Below are positions 55,289 to 63,085 of a stretch of 64,000 nucleotides of DNA, piece after piece. Positions within the stretch are counted from its first letter, which is position 1. Every line of letters starts with the position of its first letter. This DNA is from Streptomyces glaucescens (lineage in GTDB: Bacteria > Actinomycetota > Actinomycetes > Streptomycetales > Streptomycetaceae): assembly GCF_000761215.1 (NCBI RefSeq), contig NZ_CP009438.1, positions 558,001 through 622,000 of the forward strand, written 5' to 3'. Under the pieces are notes generated by a model. That model searched no databases. It had not been told where the DNA came from and saw nothing but the letters and a program-made list of their open reading frames with translations. A program made the translations under genes and the position numbers.

Positions 55289-56158
55289 TCAGGCGGGCGG
55301 CACCACCGCGACCGGGCACGGCGCGTGGTGCAGCACCCCGTGGGCGACGGAACCGATCCGGGCGCCCACGGCGGTCCGCCGGGCGCGCCGCCCGACGACC
55401 ACGAGCTGGGCCCGCGCGGACACGTCGAGCAGCACCTGGCCCGCGCTGCCCATCTCCACGTGCTCGACCACCGGGACCTGCGGGAACCGCTCCCGCCACG
55501 GCTGCAACGCCTCGCTCAGCGCCTTCTTCTCGTACGGTACCGGGCCGCCGGCCTCGTCGAGCAGCTGGAGCGAGGCGGGGCTGTAGGCGAACACCGGCGG
55601 CAGCGTCCAGGCCCGGACCGCCTTCAGGGTCGCCCCGCGGGCCGCCGCCGTCTCGAAGGCGAACCGCAGCACGGCGGCGCTGTCCTCGGGCCCGCCCTCC
55701 TGTCCGACGACGACCTCGCGGCCCTCCGCCTCCGCCGGTGCCCGGTCGCCCGAGCGCACCAGCACCACCGGGCCGGCCGCCTCGGCGATCACCTGCCGGC
55801 CCACCGAGCCGAGCAGGAAGCCGACGACCCGGCCGTGCCCGCGGGAGCCGAGGACCAGCAGCCCGGAGGGGTCCGCGGCCGCGACCAGGGCCTCGACGGC
55901 GTCACCCTCCACCACCTCGCCGGTCACCTCCAGGCCGGGGTGGCGCCCGGCGATCTCCCGGACGGCGCCGTCCAGCGCCCCCCGCACCCAGCCGGCCTGG
56001 GTGTCCCTGCCCCCCTCCACCGCCTCGTGCGGCGTGAACCGCCAGGCGTGCACCACGCGCAGTGCCCGGCCGCGCCGGACGGCCTCGCGGGCCGCCCAGG
56101 CCAGCGCCGCGTGGCTCTCCTCCGATCCGTCCACTGCTGCCGTGATCGGATGTGCCAT
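55289..56158 (-). CDS. Universal stress protein with two USP domains
   Basis: The 289-residue protein has tandem USP domains (about 1-140 and 148-287). The first has TAAVDGSEESHAALAWA and the ATP-binding G-x2-G-x9-G(S) loop in GSRGHGRVVGFLLGSVGRQV; the second has GRRARRTAVGARIGSVAHGV. It is cytosolic and likely binds ATP. Typical of Streptomyces dormancy or stress loci. It is convergent with DUF4032 and divergent from a VOC gene. Confidence 0.92.
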   Translation of the reverse strand: MAHPITAAVDGSEESHAALAWAAREAVRRGRALRVVHAWRFTPHEAVEGGRDTQAGWVRGALDGAVREIAGRHPGLEVTGEVVEGDAVEALVAAADPSGLLVLGSRGHGRVVGFLLGSVGRQVIAEAAGPVVLVRSGDRAPAEAEGREVVVGQEGGPEDSAAVLRFAFETAAARGATLKAVRAWTLPPVFAYSPASLQLLDEAGGPVPYEKKALSEALQPWRERFPQVPVVEHVEMGSAGQVLLDVSARAQLVVVGRRARRTAVGARIGSVAHGVLHHAPCPVAVVPPA

Positions 56159-56218
56159 CCCACTGCCTCCTCGTGCTCGTGTCGGCGATCACCGATGATC
56201 TTCCCCTACCCTGCCGTC

Positions 56219-56572
56219 ATGAGCCTTGTCTGGGAGCAACTCGTCGTGGACGCGGCCGACCCCGTCGCCCTGGGCCGCTGGTGGGCGCGGGCCCTCGGCT
56301 GGACGGTGGTGAACGACGACGCCGAGGAGTTCGAGATCCGCCCGGCGCCGGACCGGCTGCCGGGCCTGCTGTTCGTCCGCGTCCCCGAGGGCAAGCCGGC
56401 CAAGAACCGCCTGCACCTCGACTTCCGCCCCGACGACCAGCGCGCGGAGGTCGACCGGCTGCTGGCGCTCGGGGCCCGGCACGCGGACGTCGGGCAGGGC
56501 GAGCAGACCTGGGTGGTGCTGGCGGACCCGGAGGGCAACGAGTTCTGCGTGCTGCGCTCGCACGCCGCCTGA
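56219..56572 (+). CDS. Single-domain VOC family protein
   Basis: The 117-residue protein is one VOC half: VWEQLVVDAADPVALGRWWARALGW, RLHLDFRPDD and VVLADPEGNEFCVL. It probably dimerises to form the metal site. The substrate is unknown. The ATG is 7 bases after TACCCT (56207-56212), consistent with a leaderless mRNA. It lies 118 bases before the redox-signalling operon. Confidence 0.85.
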   Translation: MSLVWEQLVVDAADPVALGRWWARALGWTVVNDDAEEFEIRPAPDRLPGLLFVRVPEGKPAKNRLHLDFRPDDQRAEVDRLLALGARHADVGQGEQTWVVLADPEGNEFCVLRSHAA

Positions 56573-56690
56573 GCGGGCCTTTCGCATACCTGAGCGAACC
56601 CAGCCGATCGAACATACGATGACGGGAGCCGGCCGCGGTGACGACGGGCACACCGCGGCCGAAGGTCCGACCGCTCGGGGTGGGAGACGC

Positions 56691-58367
56691 ATGGCACAGG
56701 CCGCCGACACAGCGCGGACCGTCATTCTGACCGTGGACGACGACCCGGGGGTCTCGCGCGCGGTCGCCCGCGATCTGCGACGGCGCTACGGGGCGTCGTA
56801 CCGGATCGTGCGGGCGGAGTCCGGGGAGTCCGCGCTGGAGGCGCTGCGGGAGCTGAAGCTCCGCGGCGACCTGGTGGCGGTCATCCTGGCCGACTACCGG
56901 ATGCCGCAGATGAACGGCATCGAGTTCCTGGAGCAGGCCCTCGACGTGTACCCGGGGGCGCGGCGGGTCCTGCTGACGGCGTACGCGGACACCAACGCGG
57001 CGATCGACGCGATCAACGTGGTCGACCTGGACCACTACCTGCTCAAGCCGTGGGACCCGCCGGAGGAGAAGCTCTACCCGGTGCTGGACGACCTCCTCCA
57101 GTCCTGGCGGGCCAGCGACCACCGGCCGGTGCCGAGCACCAAGGTGGTCGGGCACCGCTGGTCGGCGCGCTCCTCCGACGTGCGGGAGTTCCTGGCGCGC
57201 AACCAGGTGCCCTACCGCTGGTACTCGGCCGACGAGCCCGAGGCGCGGCGGCTGCTCGCCGCGGCCGGGCAGGACGGCTCGCGGCTGCCGCTCGTGATCA
57301 CCCCGGACGGTGTGCCGCTGGTGGAGCCGGAGGCGCCGGAGCTGGCCGCGCGGGTGGGCCTCGCGACCACGCCGACCGCCGAGTTCTACGACCTGGTGGT
57401 GATCGGCGGGGGCCCCGCCGGGCTCGGCGCGGCGGTGTACGGGGCCTCCGAGGGACTGCGGACGGTGCTGGTGGAGCGGTCGGCGACCGGCGGCCAGGCC
57501 GGGCAGAGCTCGCGGATCGAGAACTACCTGGGCTTCCCCGACGGTGTGTCGGGCGCGCAGCTCACCGACCGGGCCCGGCGGCAGGCGGCGAAGTTCGGCG
57601 CCGAGATCCTCACCGCGCGCGAGGTCACGGGCCTGGAGGTCAACGGGGCCGCGCGGGTCGTACGGTTCTCCGACGGCTCGGCGGTCGCCGCGCACAGCGT
57701 GATCCTCGCGACCGGCGTGTCGTACCGGCAGCTCGACGCGCCGGGCCTGACCGAGCTGACCGGCTGCGGGGTGTTCTACGGCTCGGCGCTCACCGAGGCG
57801 TCCGGCTGCCAGGGGCAGGACGTGTACATCGTGGGCGGCGCCAACTCCGCCGGACAGGCGGCGATGTACCTGGCGCGGGGCGCCAAGTCGGTGACGCTGC
57901 TGGTGCGCGGCGAGTCGCTGGCCGCCTCCATGTCGCACTACCTGATCCAGCAGATCGAGCAGGCACCGAACATCTCGGTGCGCTGCGGCACGGCGGTGGA
58001 CGCCGCGCACGGCACCGGCCACCTGGAGCGGCTGACCCTGCGGGACCTCGCCACCGGCAGGACCGAACCGGTCGACGCGCAGTGGCTGTTCGTCTTCATC
58101 GGCGCCGCCCCGCGCACCGACTGGCTGGACGGCACGGTGCTGCGCGACGAGCGCGGGTTCATCCTGGCCGGACCCGACCTCACCCCGGACGGGCGCCCGC
58201 CCGCGGGCTGGGAGCTGGACCGGCCGCCGTACCACCTGGAGACCAGTGTGCCGGGGGTGTTCGTCGCGGGCGACGCGCGCGCGGAGTCCGCCAAGCGGGT
58301 CGCGTCCGCCGTCGGAGAGGGAGCCATGGCCGTGATGCTCGTCCACCGCTACCTGGAGCAGTCGTGA
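56691..58367 (+). CDS. Response regulator fused to thioredoxin-reductase-like flavoprotein
   Basis: The 558-residue protein joins a receiver domain (1-130; acidic D16/D17, phospho-acceptor D68, T96, K119 all present), a thioredoxin-fold-like linker (about 150-220) with no cysteine pair, and a class-II thioredoxin-reductase-like flavoprotein. The latter has an FAD site GGGPAG at 239-244 and an NAD(P)H site GGANSAG at 382-388. The redox CxxC of true thioredoxin reductases is replaced by YGSA near 363-366. It is probably a phosphorylation-controlled NAD(P)H oxidoreductase or sensor. The stop overlaps the next start (GTGA). Confidence 0.9.
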   Translation: MAQAADTARTVILTVDDDPGVSRAVARDLRRRYGASYRIVRAESGESALEALRELKLRGDLVAVILADYRMPQMNGIEFLEQALDVYPGARRVLLTAYADTNAAIDAINVVDLDHYLLKPWDPPEEKLYPVLDDLLQSWRASDHRPVPSTKVVGHRWSARSSDVREFLARNQVPYRWYSADEPEARRLLAAAGQDGSRLPLVITPDGVPLVEPEAPELAARVGLATTPTAEFYDLVVIGGGPAGLGAAVYGASEGLRTVLVERSATGGQAGQSSRIENYLGFPDGVSGAQLTDRARRQAAKFGAEILTAREVTGLEVNGAARVVRFSDGSAVAAHSVILATGVSYRQLDAPGLTELTGCGVFYGSALTEASGCQGQDVYIVGGANSAGQAAMYLARGAKSVTLLVRGESLAASMSHYLIQQIEQAPNISVRCGTAVDAAHGTGHLERLTLRDLATGRTEPVDAQWLFVFIGAAPRTDWLDGTVLRDERGFILAGPDLTPDGRPPAGWELDRPPYHLETSVPGVFVAGDARAESAKRVASAVGEGAMAVMLVHRYLEQS

Positions 58368-59833
58368 GCGGCCGGCCGATGCCGTGCGACCCGCGGGAGA
58401 TCAGCTCGCTGTTCCTGTTCGAGAAGCTCAGCCCGGAGCAGCTGGGGCGGCTGTGCGCCGAGGGCCGGGTGGAGCTGTTCGAGCCGGGTCCCGTCTACAC
58501 CGAGGGGGAACCCGCCACCTGCTTCTACGTCATGATCGAGGGCACCGTCGTGCTGTCCCGGCGGGTCGGCGGCGACGACATCGAGGTCACCCGGACCTCG
58601 CAGCGCGGCGTGTACGCCGGCGCCATGCAGGCGTACCTCGGCGACCGGGTGCGGCAGGTCTACAACAACTCGATGCGGGTCACCGTGCCCAGCCGGTTCT
58701 TCGTGCTGCCCGCCGACACGTTCGCGAGCGTCATGCGGGAGTGGTTCCCGATGGCGGCCCACCTGCTGGAGGGGCTGTTCTTCGGGTCGAAGAACACCCA
58801 GCGGATGATCGGGCAGCGGGAGCGGCTGCTGGCGCTCGGTTCGCTGTCCGCCGGGCTCACCCACGAGCTGAACAACCCCGCGGCGGCGGCCGTGCGGGCC
58901 ACCGAGGCGCTGCGCGAGCGGGTGGCGAAGATGCGGCACAAGCTGAGCGTGATCTCGGCGGGCCCCTATCCGCGTGAGGTGCTGGCGCATCTGATCGAGA
59001 TACAGGAGCGCACCGCCGAGCGGGTGGGCAAGGCGCCCGCGCTGAGCCCGCTGGAGGCCGCCGACCGGGAGGACGCGGTCACCGACTGGCTGGACGACCA
59101 CGGCATCCCGGACGGCTGGCGGCTGGCGCCCACCTTCGTGCAGGCCGGCCTCGACCTCGACTGGCTCGACCAGGTCGCGGCGGCCGTCGACGACCCGGTC
59201 CTGCCGGGCGCGATCGGCTGGCTCAACTACACGGTGGAGACCGAGCTGCTGATGGACGAGATCGCGGACGCGACCACCCGCATCTCGCACCTGGTCGACG
59301 CGGCGAAGCAGTACTCCCAGCTCGACCGGGCCCCGTACCGGATCGTGGACGTCCACGAACTCCTCGACAGCACACTGCTGATGCTGTCCGGGAAGATCGG
59401 CGAGCGGATCGAGGTCGTCAAGGAGTACGACCGCACGCTGCCGCCCGTCCCGGCGTACCCGGCGGAGCTGAACCAGGTGTGGACGAACCTGATCGACAAC
59501 GCGGTGTCCGCCATCGGCAGCGCGGGCGGCGAGGGGACGCTGACGGTGCGCACCGCCCGCGACCACGACCGGCTGCTGGTGGAGTTCCGGGACACCGGTC
59601 CCGGGGTGGCGCCGGAGATCCGGGACCGGATCTTCGACCCGTTCTTCACCACCAAGCCGGTGGGCGAGGGCACCGGACTGGGCCTGGACATCTCCTGGCG
59701 GATCGTGGTGAACAAGCACCACGGCACCCTCCAGGTGGACTCGGCACCGGGCGACACCCGTTTCCAGGTGCTGCTCCCGCTCACCGCCACGGAGGACGAG
59801 ACGACCCCCCGACCCCTGGAGGAGCCCGCATGA
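58364..59833 (+). CDS. cNMP-binding-domain histidine kinase (soluble)
   Basis: The 489-residue cytosolic kinase has an N-terminal cyclic-nucleotide-binding-like domain (about 12-135; LFEPGPVYTEGEPATCFYVMIEG). A dimerisation helix with H167 in GLTHELNNPAAA follows, then a helical insert (about 190-300), and an intact HATPase: N-box NQVWTNLIDNA, G1 DTGPGVAP, F-box FDPFFTTK, G2 GTGLGLDI. There are no membrane helices. By overlap with the upstream gene it is the natural phosphodonor for that receiver domain. Ligand unknown. Confidence 0.92.
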   Translation: MSGRPMPCDPREISSLFLFEKLSPEQLGRLCAEGRVELFEPGPVYTEGEPATCFYVMIEGTVVLSRRVGGDDIEVTRTSQRGVYAGAMQAYLGDRVRQVYNNSMRVTVPSRFFVLPADTFASVMREWFPMAAHLLEGLFFGSKNTQRMIGQRERLLALGSLSAGLTHELNNPAAAAVRATEALRERVAKMRHKLSVISAGPYPREVLAHLIEIQERTAERVGKAPALSPLEAADREDAVTDWLDDHGIPDGWRLAPTFVQAGLDLDWLDQVAAAVDDPVLPGAIGWLNYTVETELLMDEIADATTRISHLVDAAKQYSQLDRAPYRIVDVHELLDSTLLMLSGKIGERIEVVKEYDRTLPPVPAYPAELNQVWTNLIDNAVSAIGSAGGEGTLTVRTARDHDRLLVEFRDTGPGVAPEIRDRIFDPFFTTKPVGEGTGLGLDISWRIVVNKHHGTLQVDSAPGDTRFQVLLPLTATEDETTPRPLEEPA

Positions 59834-60183
59834 CCGAGCGGAACGGGATCGACCCGGACGTGCCGCCGAGCGGCACCGGATGCGTGGAGTGCGAGGCCGC
59901 CGGCGGCTGGTGGTTCCATCTGCGGCGCTGCGCGCGCTGCGGGCACGTCGGCTGCTGCGACTCCTCCCCCGGCAAGCACGCCACGGCCCACTACCGGGCG
60001 ACCGGGCACCCGCTGGTGCAGAGCTACGAGCCGGGCGAGGACTGGTTCTGGGACTACGCCGCCGACTCCCTGCACGACTCCGGCCCCGCGCTCGCCCCGC
60101 CGTCCAGCCACCCGGAGGACCAGCCCGCACCGGGCCCCGCGGGCCGGGTGCCCGAGGACTGGGCGAGGGTGCTGGGCGGCTAG
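59830..60183 (+). CDS. UBP-type zinc finger protein
   Basis: The 117-residue protein has the ZnF-UBP metal ligands C18, C21, C34, C37, C42, H50, H54 and H60 in GCVEC, CARCGHVGCC, KHATAH and GHPLVQS. In eukaryotes this finger grips the free C-terminal Gly-Gly of ubiquitin. Bacterial roles are undefined. An acidic, Pro-rich tail ends in VLGG. The ATG overlaps the kinase stop (ATGA), completing a tightly coupled three-gene operon. Confidence 0.9.
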   Translation: MTERNGIDPDVPPSGTGCVECEAAGGWWFHLRRCARCGHVGCCDSSPGKHATAHYRATGHPLVQSYEPGEDWFWDYAADSLHDSGPALAPPSSHPEDQPAPGPAGRVPEDWARVLGG

Positions 60184-60336
60184 GGGCGCCGCCGGACCGT
60201 CCCGGCGGCACGGTGTCCGCCACGCGCGCGGCGGCACTCGGCCTGCCGCTCACGGCGAAACCGTGTTGACCGCCGGTGCCCGCCGGGCGAGGGTCGGACC
60301 GGCGCGGCTCACCGGACCGCCGCGCCGGAAGGATGA

Positions 60337-61305
60337 GTGAGCTCCTTGATCGGCATCACGGACATCGAAGCCGCCGCCGCGCGGATCGCCGGCCATGTCG
60401 TCCGCACTCCCACCGTGCCGAGCCCCGGGCTGTCCGCCCTGCTGGGGGTGCCGGTCACCACGAAGCTGGAACTCCTCCAGCGCACCGGCTCGTTCAAGTC
60501 GCGCGGGGCGACGGCGAAGCTGCTGTCGCTCACCGGGGCGGAGCGGGCCGCCGGTGTGGTGGCGGTCAGCGGCGGCAATCACGGGATCGCGCTGGCGGTC
60601 ATGGCCGCCGCCCTCGAGGTGAAGGCGACGGTGGTGATGCCGCGCTCGGCGCCCGAGCGTTCGGTGGCGCTCGCCCGCGACGCCGGTGCGGTGGTGCGGC
60701 TGACGGACGGGATGGCCGAGGCGTTCCGGCTGGTGGAGGTGTTGCGGGACGAGGGACTGACCCTTGTGCACCCGTTCGACGACCCGGTGGTGATCGCCGG
60801 GCAGGGCACCGTGGGACTGGAGCTGGCCGAGGACGCGGACGAGCTGACCGACGTCCTGGTCAGCATCGGCGGGGGCGGGCTGATCGCCGGGGTGGCGGCC
60901 GCGCTGCGCGCCCGCCGGCCGGGGGTGCGGATCTGGGGGGTGGAGACCGAGGGCGCCGAGGCGATGTCCGCGGCGCTGAGGGCCGGGGGCCCGGTGCCGG
61001 TGGAGCTGTCGTCGGTCGTGTCCACGCTCAGCGCGCCCTCGGTCTCCGCGCTGACGTACGAGCATGTGTCCGCGCTGGTCGACGAGGTGCTGGTGGTCCC
61101 GGACCGGGAGGCGGTGCGGGGCTGCCTGGAGCTGGCCGAGCACGCCAAGCTGTGGACGGAGCCGGCCGCCGGCTGTCTGCTGCCCGCGGCCCGGCGGGTG
61201 CTGGCGCGGGCGGGGGCCGGGGCGCGGGTCGGTCTGGTGGTGTGCGGGGGCAACGCGCCCACCGGTGACCTGCGGGACTGGGCGGAGCGTTCCGGGCTGG
61301 GGTGA
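60337..61305 (+). CDS. Threonine/serine dehydratase-like PLP enzyme
   Basis: The 322-residue fold-type II PLP enzyme has the Schiff-base lysine in GSFKSRGA (near residue 50), the phosphate loop SIGGGGLIAG and SGGNHGIALA. It is shorter than biosynthetic IlvA, lacking the regulatory domain, so it is a catabolic threonine dehydratase or serine racemase-type enzyme. The start is the GTG at 60337 (GGAAGGA just upstream); an out-of-frame ATG lies 4 bases before. Confidence 0.9.
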   Translation: MSSLIGITDIEAAAARIAGHVVRTPTVPSPGLSALLGVPVTTKLELLQRTGSFKSRGATAKLLSLTGAERAAGVVAVSGGNHGIALAVMAAALEVKATVVMPRSAPERSVALARDAGAVVRLTDGMAEAFRLVEVLRDEGLTLVHPFDDPVVIAGQGTVGLELAEDADELTDVLVSIGGGGLIAGVAAALRARRPGVRIWGVETEGAEAMSAALRAGGPVPVELSSVVSTLSAPSVSALTYEHVSALVDEVLVVPDREAVRGCLELAEHAKLWTEPAAGCLLPAARRVLARAGAGARVGLVVCGGNAPTGDLRDWAERSGLG

Positions 61306-61444
61306 CCCGCCGCCGTGCGCCCCGGGAACTGACCGGACGTCAAGAATCGGTGCGGCGCCCGGATTACCCGTCCGCGCGTTGAACGCCCGCCGGCGCCGCC
61401 CCCGTACCACTGGCGAAGGGTGACGGCCGGGCGTTGTGCGAGGG

Positions 61445-63085
61445 ATGACCATGGGCGAGGTGAGCGTCGGCGCGCGGGAGCCGGTGGCGGGGCGGTACCG
61501 GCTCCTCGACGTCGTCCACCGCGAGACCAACCGCGTCTGCTGGTACGGGGAGGACACCGAGGCGGGGCGGCCCTGTCTGGTGACCGGGGTCCGGCTGCCG
61601 GAGGCGGCGGACGACGGCGCGGCGCGCCGGGCCGCCGGCCGGGTGATGCGCGTCTCCGAGACGGTGGAGCGGCTGTGCCCCGGGCGGGTGGCACCCGTGC
61701 TGGACGCCTTGGTGGAGGGGGACGTGCTGTGGACCGTCACCGAGTGGACCGGCGGCACACCGCTCGGCGAACTCCTCGCCGAACGCGGGTCCTTCCACTA
61801 CGTGCGGGCCGCCCGGATCGGCCTGGAGCTGCTGGACGTACTGGACGCGGCGCACGGTGCGGGCGTCACGCACGGCGAGCTGAGCCCCGGCCAGGTGCTC
61901 GTCCCCCAGCGGGGGCCGGTCCTCGTCACCGGGTTCGGCCTGGCGGGGGCGACCCCGGCCCCCCGGCTGACGGCACCCTCGTACGCCTCCCCCGAGCAGG
62001 CCCGTGACGAGCGCGTCAGCCCGGCCGCCGACCTGTGGGCGCTGGGCGCCGTCCTGTACGCCCTGGTCGAGGGCCGCCCGCCGTACCGCGAGCGGGACCG
62101 CCCGGAGGCCACCCTGCGGAGCGTGGACCGGCTGCCGCCGCGCGCCCCGGGCCGCGCCGGGCCGCTCGCCCAGGTCGTGCGCGGGCTGCTGCGCGAGGAC
62201 TCCCGGGAGCGGCTGACCCGGCAGGTGGCCCGCGCGGCACTGCAGCGGGTGCTGCACGAGGACGTCGCGGCGGTACGGCCGGGCCCGCCGCCGCCCCGGG
62301 TGCGCCGTGCCTGCGCCGCCGTCCGCCACACCGGGCCCGGCTGGAGCGGACGGACCGTGGCGGCCGGAACGGCGCTCGCGCTGGCCCTGGTCACGGTGGC
62401 GGTGTTCGCCGCGGCGAGGGGCCTGCCGGACGGCGGCCCCGCCGCGGCCGGCGCCCCGTCCCGGCCGCCCTCGTCCGGTGGTCCGGCCACCGGCTCCCCG
62501 CAGACCGGCCCCTCCCCGGCCGCCCCGTCCGCGGCCGGCCCCGGGTCCGGCCGGACGGGCCCGGTCACCTCGCCGGACCCCGCCCCGGCGCGCCCGTCCG
62601 CGGCCGGCCCCACCGGTCTGCCGCGCGGCTTTCGCACCTACGCCGCCCCCGAGGGTTTCTCCGTGGCGCTGCCCGAGGACTGGCGTGCGCTGCGCACCAC
62701 CCGGGTCCCCGGCCTGGCGTACCGCGTGGTGCTCGGCGCGGACGGTGACGAGCGGACCCTCACGGTGACCTACAGCGAGCGGATCGGCCCGGACCCGGTC
62801 GCCGTCTGGCGCGACGACGTGGAGCCGGGGCTGAAGGGCGCCGACGGCTACCGGCGGCTCGGCGCGATCCAAGCCACGACGTACCGGGGCCGCGAGGCCG
62901 CCGACATGGAGTGGGTGACCACGTCCGGGGGCACGCCGGTGCGCACCTTCGGACGCGGCTTCCTGATCGGCGGCGGCCGGGGCTACTCGCTGCGCTGGAC
63001 GGCCCCGGCGGACACTTTCGGCGCCCCCGCCGGCCGGCGAGCGCTGGACACCGTCCTGCGCACCTTCCGCACCCCGTCAGGGTGA
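61445..63085 (+). CDS. Membrane pseudokinase with extracellular C-terminal domain
   Basis: The 546-residue protein has a Hanks-kinase-like domain (about 15-270; APSYASPEQARDERVSPAADLWALGAVLYALVEGRPPY). All three catalytic positions are missing: the VAIK lysine region reads VTGVRL, HRD reads H143-G-E145, and DFG reads GFG at 163-165. A transmembrane helix (about 304-325), a Pro/Ser/Gly-rich linker (about 330-395) and an extracellular domain (FRTYAAPEGFSVALPEDW, TYRGREAADMEWV) follow. It probably signals by binding rather than phosphorylation. A GTG three codons upstream is an alternative start. Confidence 0.85.
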   Translation: MTMGEVSVGAREPVAGRYRLLDVVHRETNRVCWYGEDTEAGRPCLVTGVRLPEAADDGAARRAAGRVMRVSETVERLCPGRVAPVLDALVEGDVLWTVTEWTGGTPLGELLAERGSFHYVRAARIGLELLDVLDAAHGAGVTHGELSPGQVLVPQRGPVLVTGFGLAGATPAPRLTAPSYASPEQARDERVSPAADLWALGAVLYALVEGRPPYRERDRPEATLRSVDRLPPRAPGRAGPLAQVVRGLLREDSRERLTRQVARAALQRVLHEDVAAVRPGPPPPRVRRACAAVRHTGPGWSGRTVAAGTALALALVTVAVFAAARGLPDGGPAAAGAPSRPPSSGGPATGSPQTGPSPAAPSAAGPGSGRTGPVTSPDPAPARPSAAGPTGLPRGFRTYAAPEGFSVALPEDWRALRTTRVPGLAYRVVLGADGDERTLTVTYSERIGPDPVAVWRDDVEPGLKGADGYRRLGAIQATTYRGREAADMEWVTTSGGTPVRTFGRGFLIGGGRGYSLRWTAPADTFGAPAGRRALDTVLRTFRTPSG

